Assembly (NCBI GenBank): GCA_020171895.1
Contig: JAIVAN010000004.1
Coordinates: forward strand, 372,001-436,000
Direction: 5' to 3'
Length of the DNA: 64,000 bases
DNA from: Bacillus timonensis
GTDB taxonomy: Bacteria; Bacillota; Bacilli; Bacillales; Bacillaceae_L
This document shows, in pieces, positions 18,422 to 26,738 of this stretch. Numbering within the stretch: the first letter of the stretch is position 1; every line of letters begins with the position of its first letter. The notes beneath the pieces were generated by a model. The model saw nothing but the letters and a program-made list of their open reading frames with translations, searched no databases and had not been told where the DNA came from. A program made the translations under genes and the position numbers.

Positions 18422-20092
18422 ATGAATTTATATCAAATAACCTCTATTACTAAATTAGAAGAATACCGAGAAGAGTGGAATAAGATATTAAGACAAAACG
18501 CAAATAATAATCCATTTATTGAACTCGATTGGGTTATGTCATGGTGGCAGTTTTTTGGAGATGATTACTTCTTACAGGTTGAAGTGTTAAAGGATGAAGA
18601 TGAGATTCTAGCATTCTTTCCACTTATGAGGAAGAAAAGAAGGTTCGTAGATGAAGTGTTTTTCATCGGATATGGACAGGCGAATTATATGGATATTGTT
18701 GTATTAGATGAATGGAGAGAATTAGCTATTTCATACTATCTTCAACATATGAACTCCACAAGAACATCAGTTATTTACCATTTACACGGCATGTTAAAGA
18801 GTGCTGGAACTCCGGATCTGCTTGAAAAATATCTAAAAAAAGAAAGATTTCCTTTTTTTCAAGGCAGTACAATCTCTCCTTTTATAAATTTATCAGCCAT
18901 AGCCGATTTAAAAAAATATATAAAGCCACGACATAGCAAGCATGGATTAAATCGTAGAGAAAAAAGATTAAAAACGATTGGAGAGGTTTTATACAAACGT
19001 CTTGATCTCAATGATATTGACTTTATTTTTACATTACACGCTAAAAGGTGGAAAGATCGAATCGATACAAGTGGATTTTCAGTAGGTAAAACAAGAGAAT
19101 TCTATACCCATTTAGTTAAAATGAATTACTCGAACTTTCAAACAGTCGTCGACACGTTATCGATAGAAGGACAAATGATTGCATTTATCTATGGATTTAT
19201 ATGTGGAGACCGGTATGTATTTTATATTCATGCCCATGATGATGATTATGGAATCTTCAGCCCAGGTAGAATTATTTTGAAAGAGAGTATCGTAGCGTGT
19301 GATGAAATAGGATTGACGAATTTTGACTTGAGTATTGGATATGAGCCATATAAGTTTGATTGGAATAACAATGAAGACTTTGTTATGAAATTAGTTTTTC
19401 CTACTAAGAGCTTAAAGGCGAGATTCAGATATTTTCTTATCTCAAGAAAAGAATCTCTCGTTTTCGCGTTAAAGAAAAATCGGATGATTGTGCTTTTTAA
19501 ACGTAATACGTTAGGAAAAATCCGTACAGCTTTCCAAAATATTAAAAATGAAATAAAAAGAAATGGATTGAGACAACTAGGTAAGTTTTTTGTAAGTAAG
19601 AAGAATCAAAAACAAGAGAAATTTGAAGAGTTCCTACTTTATAAAATAAAGAAAAGCCCAAAGGTAAATGACGATCATATCTCGATTAAGGAATTAAAAT
19701 TGTCAGAGGTAAATCGGATTTTTTCAGCATACAATCTGACGATGGAAGAGGTCATTGCAAGATGGTATAGAAGGCATTCGTGCTATGTAATTGAAAAAGG
19801 AACTGAGATTTTAGGTTATTATTGGTTCAATCAAAATTCCATCGATATTCCTACGTTGCCGTATAAGGAAAACCTTTCAGTGAACGAATGCTTTCTTTAT
19901 GATCTAAAAGCTGGTCACTCACTTAACAATAAGAAGGATTTCACAGCTTTAGTCAGAACAATACGTGAATGTATAAATCATGAAACGATGGTGGTGTGTA
20001 CAAACGAACAAAATCGTTCTTTAATTGGAGCGCTTGAGTTTAATCAGGGAAGTTTACAAAAGAGAGTAAATAAATTAACTAAAATTGAATAA
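18422..20092 (+). CDS. GNAT/FemAB-like (BioF2-type) acyltransferase, two-part protein
   Basis: Protein of 556 residues. About 1-345 form a BioF2/CelD-like GNAT domain: WNKILRQNANNNPFIELDWVMSWWQFFGDD, HSKHGLNRREKRL, the FAKxW-type LHAKRWKDR, and the C-terminal FDLSIGYEPYKFDWNN. About 345-425 are basic and helical. About 425-556 form a second compact alpha/beta region of unknown family. BioF2-type proteins in polysaccharide clusters are thought to acylate sugars or transfer amino acids; the substrate is unknown. It lies 25 bp after the GT4 gene, in one operon. Confidence 0.75.
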   Translation: MNLYQITSITKLEEYREEWNKILRQNANNNPFIELDWVMSWWQFFGDDYFLQVEVLKDEDEILAFFPLMRKKRRFVDEVFFIGYGQANYMDIVVLDEWRELAISYYLQHMNSTRTSVIYHLHGMLKSAGTPDLLEKYLKKERFPFFQGSTISPFINLSAIADLKKYIKPRHSKHGLNRREKRLKTIGEVLYKRLDLNDIDFIFTLHAKRWKDRIDTSGFSVGKTREFYTHLVKMNYSNFQTVVDTLSIEGQMIAFIYGFICGDRYVFYIHAHDDDYGIFSPGRIILKESIVACDEIGLTNFDLSIGYEPYKFDWNNNEDFVMKLVFPTKSLKARFRYFLISRKESLVFALKKNRMIVLFKRNTLGKIRTAFQNIKNEIKRNGLRQLGKFFVSKKNQKQEKFEEFLLYKIKKSPKVNDDHISIKELKLSEVNRIFSAYNLTMEEVIARWYRRHSCYVIEKGTEILGYYWFNQNSIDIPTLPYKENLSVNECFLYDLKAGHSLNNKKDFTALVRTIRECINHETMVVCTNEQNRSLIGALEFNQGSLQKRVNKLTKIE

Positions 20093-20110
20093 GAGTAGAA
20101 GGTGCCATCT

Positions 20111-20866
20111 ATGGTGTCAATTACAAGAAAATATAAACATGTAAAAATGAAAATGATTTATTTTCCAACTGAAGCGAAATTCAATGAATATCATGATTGT
20201 GACTTACTTGCTATCATTCAATCACCGGTTCTAGTGACGGGATTAGAAGAGTTTGAAACGTTTCATATCCAGTTAACAAAATCTATTGAGGAGCTGTATC
20301 GGAACGTAGGTAAAACAACTCGAAATCTAATCAATCGGGGAATAAATAAAGATTTGTTCTTAATAGGTGTAATAACGAATCCTTCAGATATTGATATCGT
20401 TCAATTTCAAAGCTTTTATAATGAATTTGCAAAAAATAAAAATACTGCATTATGCTCTTCATTTCATGTTCAAACATTAAAGCTGCTTCGTGACGAAGGC
20501 TCCTTAATTATGACAACTGTTTCAAATCGTGAAGGAGCTATTTTATGCTACCACGTATATGTCGTAGATGAGGATAGAGCAATGCTTCTTTATTCAGGAT
20601 CTCACTTTAGAATGAGCAAGGATAAACAATCCCGAGATTTTATTGGTAGAGCCAATCGTACGTTACATTGGAAGGATATTTTATGGTTTAAAGAAAAGGA
20701 TTATCGGATTTATGATATAGGTGGAACAACAAAAGAACCATCTATAAAAAGTTTCAAAGCAGAATTTGGAGGAGCGACCGTAGTCGAATACAGTGGTTAT
20801 AAGGCATGTACACTTTTAGGCTCCATGGCTTTAATGTACAGAAAGTGGCGAGATCGAACTGTATAG
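20111..20866 (+). CDS. GNAT/FemAB-like acyltransferase (paralogue A)
   Basis: Protein of 251 residues. Features shared with the FemAB/BioF2 acyltransferase group are ELYRNVGKTTRNLINRG, FYNEFAKNKNTALCSSFHVQTLKLL, GRANRTLHWKDILWFKEKDYRIYDIGGTTKEPSIKSFKAEFGG and a basic hydrophobic tail. The gene at 22138 is a close full-length paralogue. Comparison of the two N-termini (ITRKYK and IKRKYR) and the AGAAGGTG site fix the ATG at 20111 rather than the GTG at 20102. Substrate unknown. Confidence 0.75.
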   Translation: MVSITRKYKHVKMKMIYFPTEAKFNEYHDCDLLAIIQSPVLVTGLEEFETFHIQLTKSIEELYRNVGKTTRNLINRGINKDLFLIGVITNPSDIDIVQFQSFYNEFAKNKNTALCSSFHVQTLKLLRDEGSLIMTTVSNREGAILCYHVYVVDEDRAMLLYSGSHFRMSKDKQSRDFIGRANRTLHWKDILWFKEKDYRIYDIGGTTKEPSIKSFKAEFGGATVVEYSGYKACTLLGSMALMYRKWRDRTV

Positions 20867-20882
20867 AAGGAGGTGAAGGAGT

Positions 20883-21881
20883 ATTACAGTTGAAACTGGA
20901 AAACTCGTAATCTCTCTTGATTTTGAATTGTATTGGGGCATCAGAGATATTTGGACGTTGGAATACTATAAAGAAAATTTACTTGGTGTTCGTGTAGCAT
21001 TACCTGAAATGTTAAGGATTTTCAAAGAATATAATATACATGCCACATGGGCAACAGTAGGGTTTCTCTTTTTCGAAAAAAAAGAACAGTTACTGCAGTA
21101 TATACCTCAAAAACTACCCACTTATGAAGAAGTAAATTTATCTCCTTACCAGGATTTGAACACATTTGGAAACAATGAATTGGAGGATCCTTGTCTATTT
21201 GGCGCATCTTTGCTTGAGTTAATTAAGGACACACCCAATCAAGAAATTGGTACCCACACTTTTTCCCATTACTATTGTTTAGAACCAGGGCAAACCATTG
21301 AAACGTTTAAAGAAGATCTTGAAGCAGCGTTGAGAGTGGCAAAAGAACAGAAGCTCCATTTAAAATCACTAGTTTTTCCAAGGAATCAAGTAAATGAACC
21401 TTATTTAGAGGTTTGTAAATCGTTGGGACTAACTGTATACAGAGGAAACGAACCTTCCTGGATTTATCAAGCGAGTAATAAAAAAGACAATACAAACGTA
21501 AAACGGGCTGTTCGATTGCTTGATGCATACGTAAATATTGCAGGACATCATACGTATGCTTTGAACCAAATTGAAACAGAACCACTCATTAATATTCGGT
21601 CAAGTCGTTTTTTAAGACCATACAGTAAAACCCTAAGTATCCTTGAACCGTTAAGACTACGTCGCATAAAACAAAGCATGACACACGCTGCTAAAAAGAA
21701 AGAAGTATTCCATTTATGGTGGCATCCACATAACTTCGGTATAAACGTACAAGAAAACATCAAGTTCCTAGAAGAAATATTCATTCATTTCAAAAACCTC
21801 CAGCAGAAGTATGGAATGGAAAGTATGAGAATGGGAGAACTTGCAGAACAAGTCGCAATGAAGAAAAAAATAAGAGAATAG
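20883..21881 (+). CDS. Polysaccharide deacetylase family protein, possible ATT start
   Basis: The N-terminal segment VISLDFELYWGIRD is the first metal-binding motif of this NodB-like deacetylase subfamily, with HATWATVGFLF and IGTHTFSHYYC further on and LWWHPHNFG near the C-terminus. The motif begins upstream of the first TTG (20928). In frame, the only codon correctly spaced from the perfect AAGGAGGTGA (20867-20876) is ATT at 20883, giving 332 residues. Upstream of that an in-frame TGA lies inside the Shine-Dalgarno sequence. Either ATT initiates, or the base is a mutation or sequencing error of ATG. It probably N-deacetylates the polymer. Confidence 0.8.
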   Translation: MTVETGKLVISLDFELYWGIRDIWTLEYYKENLLGVRVALPEMLRIFKEYNIHATWATVGFLFFEKKEQLLQYIPQKLPTYEEVNLSPYQDLNTFGNNELEDPCLFGASLLELIKDTPNQEIGTHTFSHYYCLEPGQTIETFKEDLEAALRVAKEQKLHLKSLVFPRNQVNEPYLEVCKSLGLTVYRGNEPSWIYQASNKKDNTNVKRAVRLLDAYVNIAGHHTYALNQIETEPLINIRSSRFLRPYSKTLSILEPLRLRRIKQSMTHAAKKKEVFHLWWHPHNFGINVQENIKFLEEIFIHFKNLQQKYGMESMRMGELAEQVAMKKKIRE

Positions 21882-21934
21882 ACTCCCATGCAAAGTGATT
21901 TACACAATGGTGAAAAAAATGTTTGTCTTCTAGA

Positions 21935-22105
21935 ACGTTGAATCCTAGTATTTATTCGTGTTAATAGGCGTGAATGGGCGGAGACTCCAGTGGGAGAAGC
22001 GGTAGACGGGAGACTCAACAGGGATAGCTGAGGAGGCTCCCGCACCGCCCGTGGAAAACGAGTCCCTGCAACGAAGATTAACACCACAGGTATAGTATTT
22101 TTCCT
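21935..22105 (+). repeat. Dispersed palindromic repeat, copy 5 (divergent)
   Basis: The core runs from GTGTTAAT (21958-21965) to GATTAACAC (22076-22084) with a diverged interior (GGCGTGAATGGGCGGAGACTCC, GCTGAGGAGGCTCCCGC). The right end TTATCAGGTAG lies about 33 bp before the next ATG. It separates the deacetylase from paralogue B. Confidence 0.75.
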
Positions 22106-22137
22106 ATTATCAGGTAGACCGTTAAAAAGGAGGAGTA

Positions 22138-22905
22138 ATGCTTACAATCAAACGAAAGTATAGGTTTGTAAAAATAGATACAACTTATTTTCCAAGTAAT
22201 GGATCCAAATTACCAATAAGTGAATGTGACTTAGTTGGACTTATTCATACAGATTATCCGTTTACCGGTGCTGAAGAAATTGAAACTTTCCATATACATT
22301 TAGAAGAGACGGTTGAGGAGTTAAGAAGAAAACTAGGAAAAACAAACCGCTATAAAATAAACAGAGGAATGAAAAGAGACAATATAAATGCGGTTGTAAT
22401 TACTGATCCATCCGAAAGAGAAATCGAAGAGTTTCAAGAGTATTATAATAAATTTGCTAAAAATAAGAATACAGTATTATGTACTGACTTCCATGTTCAA
22501 ACACTAAAACTACTGCGTGATCAAAACTCATTGATACTCACGTATATCGTGAATAACGAAAAGCTAATCTTAGGTTATCACGTATATGTTGGTGATGGGA
22601 AAAAGGCGATGCTTCTTTATTCTTGTTCACATTACCGGATGAGTGAAGAAAATTCTTCTAGAGCGTTAATTGGTCGTGCTAATCGTACGCTTCATTGGCA
22701 GGATATTTTATGGTTTAAAGAAAACGGATATAGCATCTATGATTTTGGTGGAACGACAAAGGACGAGGGAATAAAACGATTTAAAAGTGAATTTGGAGGA
22801 TCTGTCGTTAAACAATACACAGGCTATAAACCAATAACAGTTTTAGGATACCTTGTATTTTTATATTGGAAATGGAAGAGAAAATTGAAAGATGAGGTCA
22901 GGTGA
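22138..22905 (+). CDS. GNAT/FemAB-like acyltransferase (paralogue B)
   Basis: Protein of 255 residues, colinear over its whole length with the product of 20111-20866. Shared blocks include EETVEELRRKLGKTNRYKINRG, YYNKFAKNKNTVLCTDFHVQTLKLLRD, GRANRTLHWQDILWFKENGYSIYDFGGTTKDEGIKRFKSEFGG and a C-terminal hydrophobic then basic tail. The two probably arose by local duplication around the deacetylase gene. An AAGGAGGAGT site precedes the ATG. Last gene of the polysaccharide cluster, followed by a terminator. Confidence 0.75.
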   Translation: MLTIKRKYRFVKIDTTYFPSNGSKLPISECDLVGLIHTDYPFTGAEEIETFHIHLEETVEELRRKLGKTNRYKINRGMKRDNINAVVITDPSEREIEEFQEYYNKFAKNKNTVLCTDFHVQTLKLLRDQNSLILTYIVNNEKLILGYHVYVGDGKKAMLLYSCSHYRMSEENSSRALIGRANRTLHWQDILWFKENGYSIYDFGGTTKDEGIKRFKSEFGGSVVKQYTGYKPITVLGYLVFLYWKWKRKLKDEVR

Positions 22906-22909
22906 AGCG

Positions 22910-22945
22910 AAGACAATGCATAGTACGTATGTATTGTCTTTACTT
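22910..22945 (+). terminator. Terminator ending the polysaccharide cluster
   Basis: Stem AAGACAATGCATA (22910-22922) / TATGTATTGTCTT (22928-22940) with a five-base loop, then TTACTT. It begins 5 bp after the paralogue B stop codon. Confidence 0.8.
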
Positions 22946-23035
22946 GGTTATTGAGATGGTTTATGACGATGAGAAGAAGACTGTAAAAGCATTTTTTAAA
23001 AGACATTCGCATAACGTGTATCGAGGTGATTGACC

Positions 23036-23455
23036 TTGGGTGACCTACACATTGGCCTATTAATCTACTTAAATATCGTAGTAACAGTATTACTTTATTT
23101 TTTTATCTTTAAACGAAGAAAGCTAATTGGTTTTCAGTTAGGTATGAATATTTCCATGATTGTGGGTGGAATGGTGACACTATCAATTGGGATTTTGTTA
23201 ATCGAACAGTTTCCCTATCACTTCACCGTCATAACAATGGTATCAACATTAGTTGGGATGATTATTGGAGGCTTTTTTGGAGCAATGTTTGATTATCAAA
23301 CATTTTTGACTGGGTATATCAATGGTTTATTAATGGGAATCATGTCTCCGATGCTTGGTGCAGTTATTGAAAATACGTTGTTGTTTGTTGTGTTTATAGA
23401 AGTAGTTTTAATCTTCTCAATACTATTGGTTGTTGCTTCATCAAAGAGCTCGTAA
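23036..23455 (+). CDS. Small polytopic membrane protein, candidate MnxA/MnxB-like
   Basis: Protein of 139-141 residues with four hydrophobic segments; the last two contain GMIIGGFFGAMFDYQTFLTGYINGLLMGIMSPMLGAVIENT. It resembles the next gene product in size, topology and its GxxxGxxxGA helices, so the two look like paralogues. The TTG at 23036 is chosen because GAGGTGA abuts the TTG at 23030. Known mnx loci start with small hydrophobic proteins followed by a Sco-like MnxC, as here; the assignment is inferred from position. No recognised family. Confidence 0.65.
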   Translation: MGDLHIGLLIYLNIVVTVLLYFFIFKRRKLIGFQLGMNISMIVGGMVTLSIGILLIEQFPYHFTVITMVSTLVGMIIGGFFGAMFDYQTFLTGYINGLLMGIMSPMLGAVIENTLLFVVFIEVVLIFSILLVVASSKSS

Positions 23456-23469
23456 AGAAGGTGTCTCCA

Positions 23470-23937
23470 ATGCTCTTGCTATATTTGACATTTATTCTCT
23501 TTGTAAGTTTAGGAAGCTCACTTCTGTTATTGAAACGTTTGTTTACTTCTAGGAAGCTATTCAGTGATCGTTTTGGAATGGTCATTGCAATGAGTGCACC
23601 TCTGATTTTTTCCATTCATCTTGCGACCCATCTTTCTTTTGTCCTACCATTTCCTTTTGAAATCTCAGTAATCATTAGTACATTGGCTATGGGAGTTATC
23701 GGAATAATGTACGGGGCTCTGGTGAAACTTCACTCTGTGTTAGCGGGATTTTCAAGTGCTATGATAGGTGGTTTTGGTGGTGTGATGGTTGGGGAAGTTA
23801 TACAAAATCCAACAATTTGTGGATTACCTCAAGACACGCTAAGTGAAATTACAGTAAACATGGTCACGTTTAGTATATTTGAAACCTTTATTTTATTTCT
23901 AAGTTATTATTTCATTCACTTTTCGTTAAAGGTGTAA
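23470..23937 (+). CDS. Small polytopic membrane protein, paralogue of the preceding gene, candidate MnxB-like
   Basis: Protein of 155 residues with four or five hydrophobic segments and the glycine-rich stretch GVIGIMYGALVKLHSVLAG...GGFGGVMVGEVIQNP, colinear with the matching region of the upstream protein. The ATG at 23470 has AGAAGG at correct spacing; the GTG at 23461 is too close. It starts 14 bp after the previous stop and ends 11 bp before the Sco gene, so the three form one operon. Function unknown; a role in metal or electron handling at the forespore membrane is a guess. Confidence 0.65.
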   Translation: MLLLYLTFILFVSLGSSLLLLKRLFTSRKLFSDRFGMVIAMSAPLIFSIHLATHLSFVLPFPFEISVIISTLAMGVIGIMYGALVKLHSVLAGFSSAMIGGFGGVMVGEVIQNPTICGLPQDTLSEITVNMVTFSIFETFILFLSYYFIHFSLKV

Positions 23938-23948
23938 GGAGTGAGGCC

Positions 23949-24548
23949 ATGAACAAAGGACTTATGGTCGTTATTTTTAGTTGTTTTATTTTGATTGGAT
24001 TTTTAGGGGTTTATACATTTTGGCCTGATCATACTCCACTTCCTCAATTTGGAGAGATAGAAGAAGTGGAGCTTGAGTCAATTTATCACAATACGTATGA
24101 TTTCCAGTCAGATAAAATTAAATTGGTCGCTTTTTTTTACGCAAGGTGCCCAGATATATGCCCAATGACTTTCAGAGATCTACAAATCCTCCAATCAAAA
24201 TTACAAGAAAAGAATCTATTTGGCACACAAGTAGAAATCATTACAATTACTCTTGATCCAGAAGTAGATTCAAAAGATGTATTACTAACCTATAGTGAAA
24301 GCTTTCAAGTCGATCCAGCTGGATGGCATGTTCTTAGAACAAGTCTAGAAGAAACGAAAAAGCTAGCAAAGCAGTTTAAAATGCCCTTTAAAAAAGAGGA
24401 AGACGGTGTCGTCACTCATGGCACAACGATGTATTTAGTCGATCAAACGAACCAAATCCGTTCAAAACATAACATGGCAGTGGGAGAAAAAAAAGTCAAC
24501 ATCGAAGAAATACTTGAGAATATCAATACTTTAGTTGAGGAGAAATAG
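23949..24548 (+). CDS. mnxC: Sco1/SenC-family copper/thiol protein, MnxC-like
   Basis: Protein of 199 residues with an uncleaved N-terminal membrane anchor (about 5-25) and a thioredoxin-fold Sco domain. The FFYARCPDICPMTF motif supplies the CxxxC pair, and the distal histidine is in VVTHGTTMYLVD, the three ligands of Sco copper sites. Sco proteins deliver copper or manage thiols for copper enzymes. In the manganese-oxidising mnx operon, MnxC is described as Sco-like, and this gene lies near the giant multicopper oxidase, so a role in copper loading of that enzyme is likely. A second Sco gene lies at 57550. Confidence 0.8.
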   Translation: MNKGLMVVIFSCFILIGFLGVYTFWPDHTPLPQFGEIEEVELESIYHNTYDFQSDKIKLVAFFYARCPDICPMTFRDLQILQSKLQEKNLFGTQVEIITITLDPEVDSKDVLLTYSESFQVDPAGWHVLRTSLEETKKLAKQFKMPFKKEEDGVVTHGTTMYLVDQTNQIRSKHNMAVGEKKVNIEEILENINTLVEEK

Positions 24549-24591
24549 TTTTTAAAATAAAAATCTATTAGGGTGATTTCCAGTTAATAAG

Positions 24592-24820
24592 GTTTTTCAT
24601 TATGGCACATAAAAATTTTTTATGACCATAGAATGTTGAATCTAAGTATTCATACGTGTTAATCGGAGTGGAAGGACCGAGACTCCAGCGGGAGATGCGC
24701 TGGACTGGAGACCCCACAGGCGCAGCCGAGGAGGCTCCAGGAGCGCCCCGCGGAAAGCGTGGTTCCTGCAACGCAGATTAACACCCCATATATAGAGTAG
24801 TACCTATTTTCGGAGTAGCT
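24592..24820 (+). repeat. Dispersed palindromic repeat, copy 6
   Basis: The core runs from GTGTTAAT (24656-24663) to GATTAACAC (24776-24784), with the full GC-rich interior. The right end (TATTTTCGGAGTAGCTA) is slightly diverged and lies about 47 bp before the cotO start. It separates mnxC from cotO. Confidence 0.82.
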
Positions 24821-24866
24821 AGCATAAACTTTATTATGCCATGCTTTGAACAAGGAGGCCTTATCC

Positions 24867-25559
24867 ATGAATAATTATGAGCGGGGTGCTAGTCGTCCCA
24901 AATTATATCTTCATCAAGTAAACGAAACACTTGACGATTTTCATATGCAGCGGTTTTTGTTTGTAAGATGCAATGAACAGATTTGTATAGAAGATGTTTT
25001 CGAAGAAGAAGTTGAAGAGCATGAGAAAGAAAACGATAAAGAGGCCAGTGAAAAGAAGAAAAAGAAAAAGAAGAAAAAGAAGAAGGTATCCAAATCACCT
25101 GATACAAAAACTCATCCCCCTACTGAAAAGTCTTGTCCAGTTAAAGAAGACGAAGATCATGTTAAGCAAGAACAAACACAAGATTGTGTTGAAACAGAAC
25201 AAAAGCCAGATTGTGATTTACATGTGGCAGAGGCAAAAGAATTCACGACAAAACAGCGTAAAGTTTATAATAAGCAATCTTCTGCAGATGAACTGATTAA
25301 ACTAATCGCCAAAACATCTGCTGTGCCGAATAGAAAACATTTTTCTTCCTTCACAGTAAGAGAAAAGATTGAATTCCTAGTAAATTTACCAAAGCATCTC
25401 CCAGCAACATTATGTGAAATTAAGACAAGGAATACTAAATATGTTGGAGTAGTACATGCTTTTGATGGAAACACAGTTACTATTTACATTGTGTATAAAA
25501 GAAGTGTATATAACGTTAACCTTGAAGAAATTGAAGATATTTATGTGATTGGATTTTAA
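24867..25559 (+). CDS. cotO: CotO-type spore coat protein
   Basis: Protein of 230 residues. The N-terminus resembles CotO (RPKLYLHQ). An acidic stretch and a run of twelve or so lysines (about 61-73) follow, then a hydrophilic linker. The C-terminal domain (about 165-230: REKIEFLVNLPKHLPATLCEIKT...YVGVVHAFDGNTVTIYI...VNLEEIEDIYVIGF) looks like a small beta-barrel of the kind seen in neighbouring proteins. In B. subtilis, cotO (yjbX) follows fabI and precedes cotZ/cotY, the same order as here apart from inserted genes. CotO is a morphogenetic protein of the outer coat and crust. ATG at 24867 after AAGGAGG. Confidence 0.8.
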   Translation: MNNYERGASRPKLYLHQVNETLDDFHMQRFLFVRCNEQICIEDVFEEEVEEHEKENDKEASEKKKKKKKKKKKVSKSPDTKTHPPTEKSCPVKEDEDHVKQEQTQDCVETEQKPDCDLHVAEAKEFTTKQRKVYNKQSSADELIKLIAKTSAVPNRKHFSSFTVREKIEFLVNLPKHLPATLCEIKTRNTKYVGVVHAFDGNTVTIYIVYKRSVYNVNLEEIEDIYVIGF

Positions 25560-25560
25560 A

Positions 25561-25588
25561 GAAGCTGTAGCCAAATGGCTGCAGCTTC
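25561..25588. terminator. Bidirectional terminator between cotO and cotZ-like gene
   Basis: Stem GAAGCTGTAGCC (25561-25572) / GGCTGCAGCTTC (25577-25588), loop AAAT, flanked by A and T runs. It lies exactly between the two convergent stop codons. Confidence 0.85.
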
Positions 25589-26011
25589 TTAATGTTGAAC
25601 GATTTGAGAGTTTAAGCATTGAATGGAACTTATGCAAGATAAATCAACTTCTATACAAGATGCTGTTCGTTTAAGTGTCGTTAATTCACAAACATCTTCA
25701 TCCGTTACGATATCAATTGGACACTGATGATGAAAAGGCTTGAGTAAGGTTAAGGTGGCACAGCAATTTTCTCTTATCTCTTCAATACTGAAAAAAGCTG
25801 TTTGGAAACATCTTTCAGGCTCTATTCCACCAATATGACCAAAAGCTTTCATTAATTTACCTTCTCTGTCATATAAAATAAATGGAATAGTTTTTCCAGT
25901 TATTTGCGGTGGGACTAAGTTAGGCAGACCTACTTCGTTGGCTGCATCCTGTAACTGTTTAATATGCTCAATCGTCGAACAAATACAGCCTTCATCATTT
26001 CGTCTACACAT
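25589..26011 (-). CDS. CotZ/CotY-like spore coat (crust) protein 1
   Basis: Cysteine-containing protein of 140 residues of the CotY/CotZ family: CICSTIEHIKQLQDA near the N-terminus, GKTIPFILYDREGKLMKAFGHIG, FFSIEEIRENCCATLTLL, and the C-terminal IEVDLSCISSIQCLN. CotY/CotZ self-assemble into disulfide-linked crust lattices. Two more family members lie at 26116 and 40525. The ATG has AGGAG about a dozen bases upstream, a longer gap than usual. Expected to be expressed in the mother cell late in sporulation. Confidence 0.85.
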   Translation of the reverse strand: MCRRNDEGCICSTIEHIKQLQDAANEVGLPNLVPPQITGKTIPFILYDREGKLMKAFGHIGGIEPERCFQTAFFSIEEIRENCCATLTLLKPFHHQCPIDIVTDEDVCELTTLKRTASCIEVDLSCISSIQCLNSQIVQH

Positions 26012-26065
26012 TTCTCACACACTCCTCTCCCTACAAAATATTATTGGGAAAAGATTTGTGTGTAT

Positions 26066-26099
26066 AAAAAAGAGAAAAATCCTACCAATAAGGGTAGGA
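26066..26099 (-). terminator. Terminator of cotZ-like gene 2
   Basis: TCCTACC (26080-26086) / GGTAGGA (26093-26099) on the minus strand, followed by TTTTTCTCTTTTTT. It separates the two cotZ-like genes into independent transcripts. Confidence 0.82.
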
Positions 26100-26115
26100 C
26101 GATAAAAGCTAATTG

Positions 26116-26526
26116 TTAGGGCGTTAATAATGATGGAGAAACACACTGGATTGCGCAGAAGCAATTGAGATCAACTTCAATAAAGATGTTAGACTGACAT
26201 AATCTTCGCACTTCACATGGGTCACAAGGTTTTTGAACATCATTCATAGATAGCAGTTGGAGTGTAGCGCAGCTATCGTCTACACTTTCGACACGGAAGA
26301 AAAAGGTTTCGAAGCAGTTTGCTGGGCAACCTATGTTACCAAACGCTTTAAATGGTTTGCCATTTTTATCGTATAGGATGAAAGGAATTGTGTCACCATT
26401 TGGAGGCCCTGTAGGTATCAATAGATTATTAAAACAGCTTGAAGGACATTTGTCATCTTCAGCATCCTGAATGTCTAAAATTGCTTCAACTGTTTCACTT
26501 ACACAATTTTTGTCTTTAAATCTCAT
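26116..26526 (-). CDS. CotZ/CotY-like spore coat (crust) protein 2
   Basis: Protein of 136 residues with eleven or so cysteines. It aligns with the neighbouring coat protein: CVSETVEAILDIQDAEDDKCPSSCFNNLL, GDTIPFILYDKNGKPFKAFGNIG, FFFRVESVDDSCATLQLL, and IEVDLNCFCAIQCVSPSLL. The FCAIQC motif at the C-terminus is the CotY/CotZ hallmark. An AGGAGATGA site precedes the ATG. No convincing sigma-K box was found upstream. Confidence 0.87.
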   Translation of the reverse strand: MRFKDKNCVSETVEAILDIQDAEDDKCPSSCFNNLLIPTGPPNGDTIPFILYDKNGKPFKAFGNIGCPANCFETFFFRVESVDDSCATLQLLSMNDVQKPCDPCEVRRLCQSNIFIEVDLNCFCAIQCVSPSLLTP

Positions 26527-26670
26527 GAATTTATCATCTCCTAATCTTGTTATTTGAGGATTCGTCCTTAATAAATTATTAATCTATCAACGGTTGGTAT
26601 AGGTTGATACCCAAGTTGGAGATGAAAAAGGCGTTTTCTCTATTCTTTCTTTTTGTACCAATAGCCCATT

Positions 26671-26698
26671 ACACTTTATGCTACAAAAGCATAGTGTA
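26671..26698 (+). promoter_or_regulatory. Sigma-K-type promoter
   Basis: AC (26671-26672), 17-bp spacer, then CATAGTGTA (26690-26698), an exact match to the sigma-K consensus AC-N16/17-CATAnnnTA. The following gene starts 40 bp downstream. The same transcript may continue into the mnxE-mnxF-mnxG genes. Confidence 0.7.
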
Positions 26699-26738
26699 TA
26701 GGTAGGTAGATAGGTTTGGCTTAAGGGGGCAGTTTTCG

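Noticed and set aside
24994-25296. Lys-rich 100-codon frame
   Set aside because: Out-of-frame reading of the A/G-rich lysine run in cotO.
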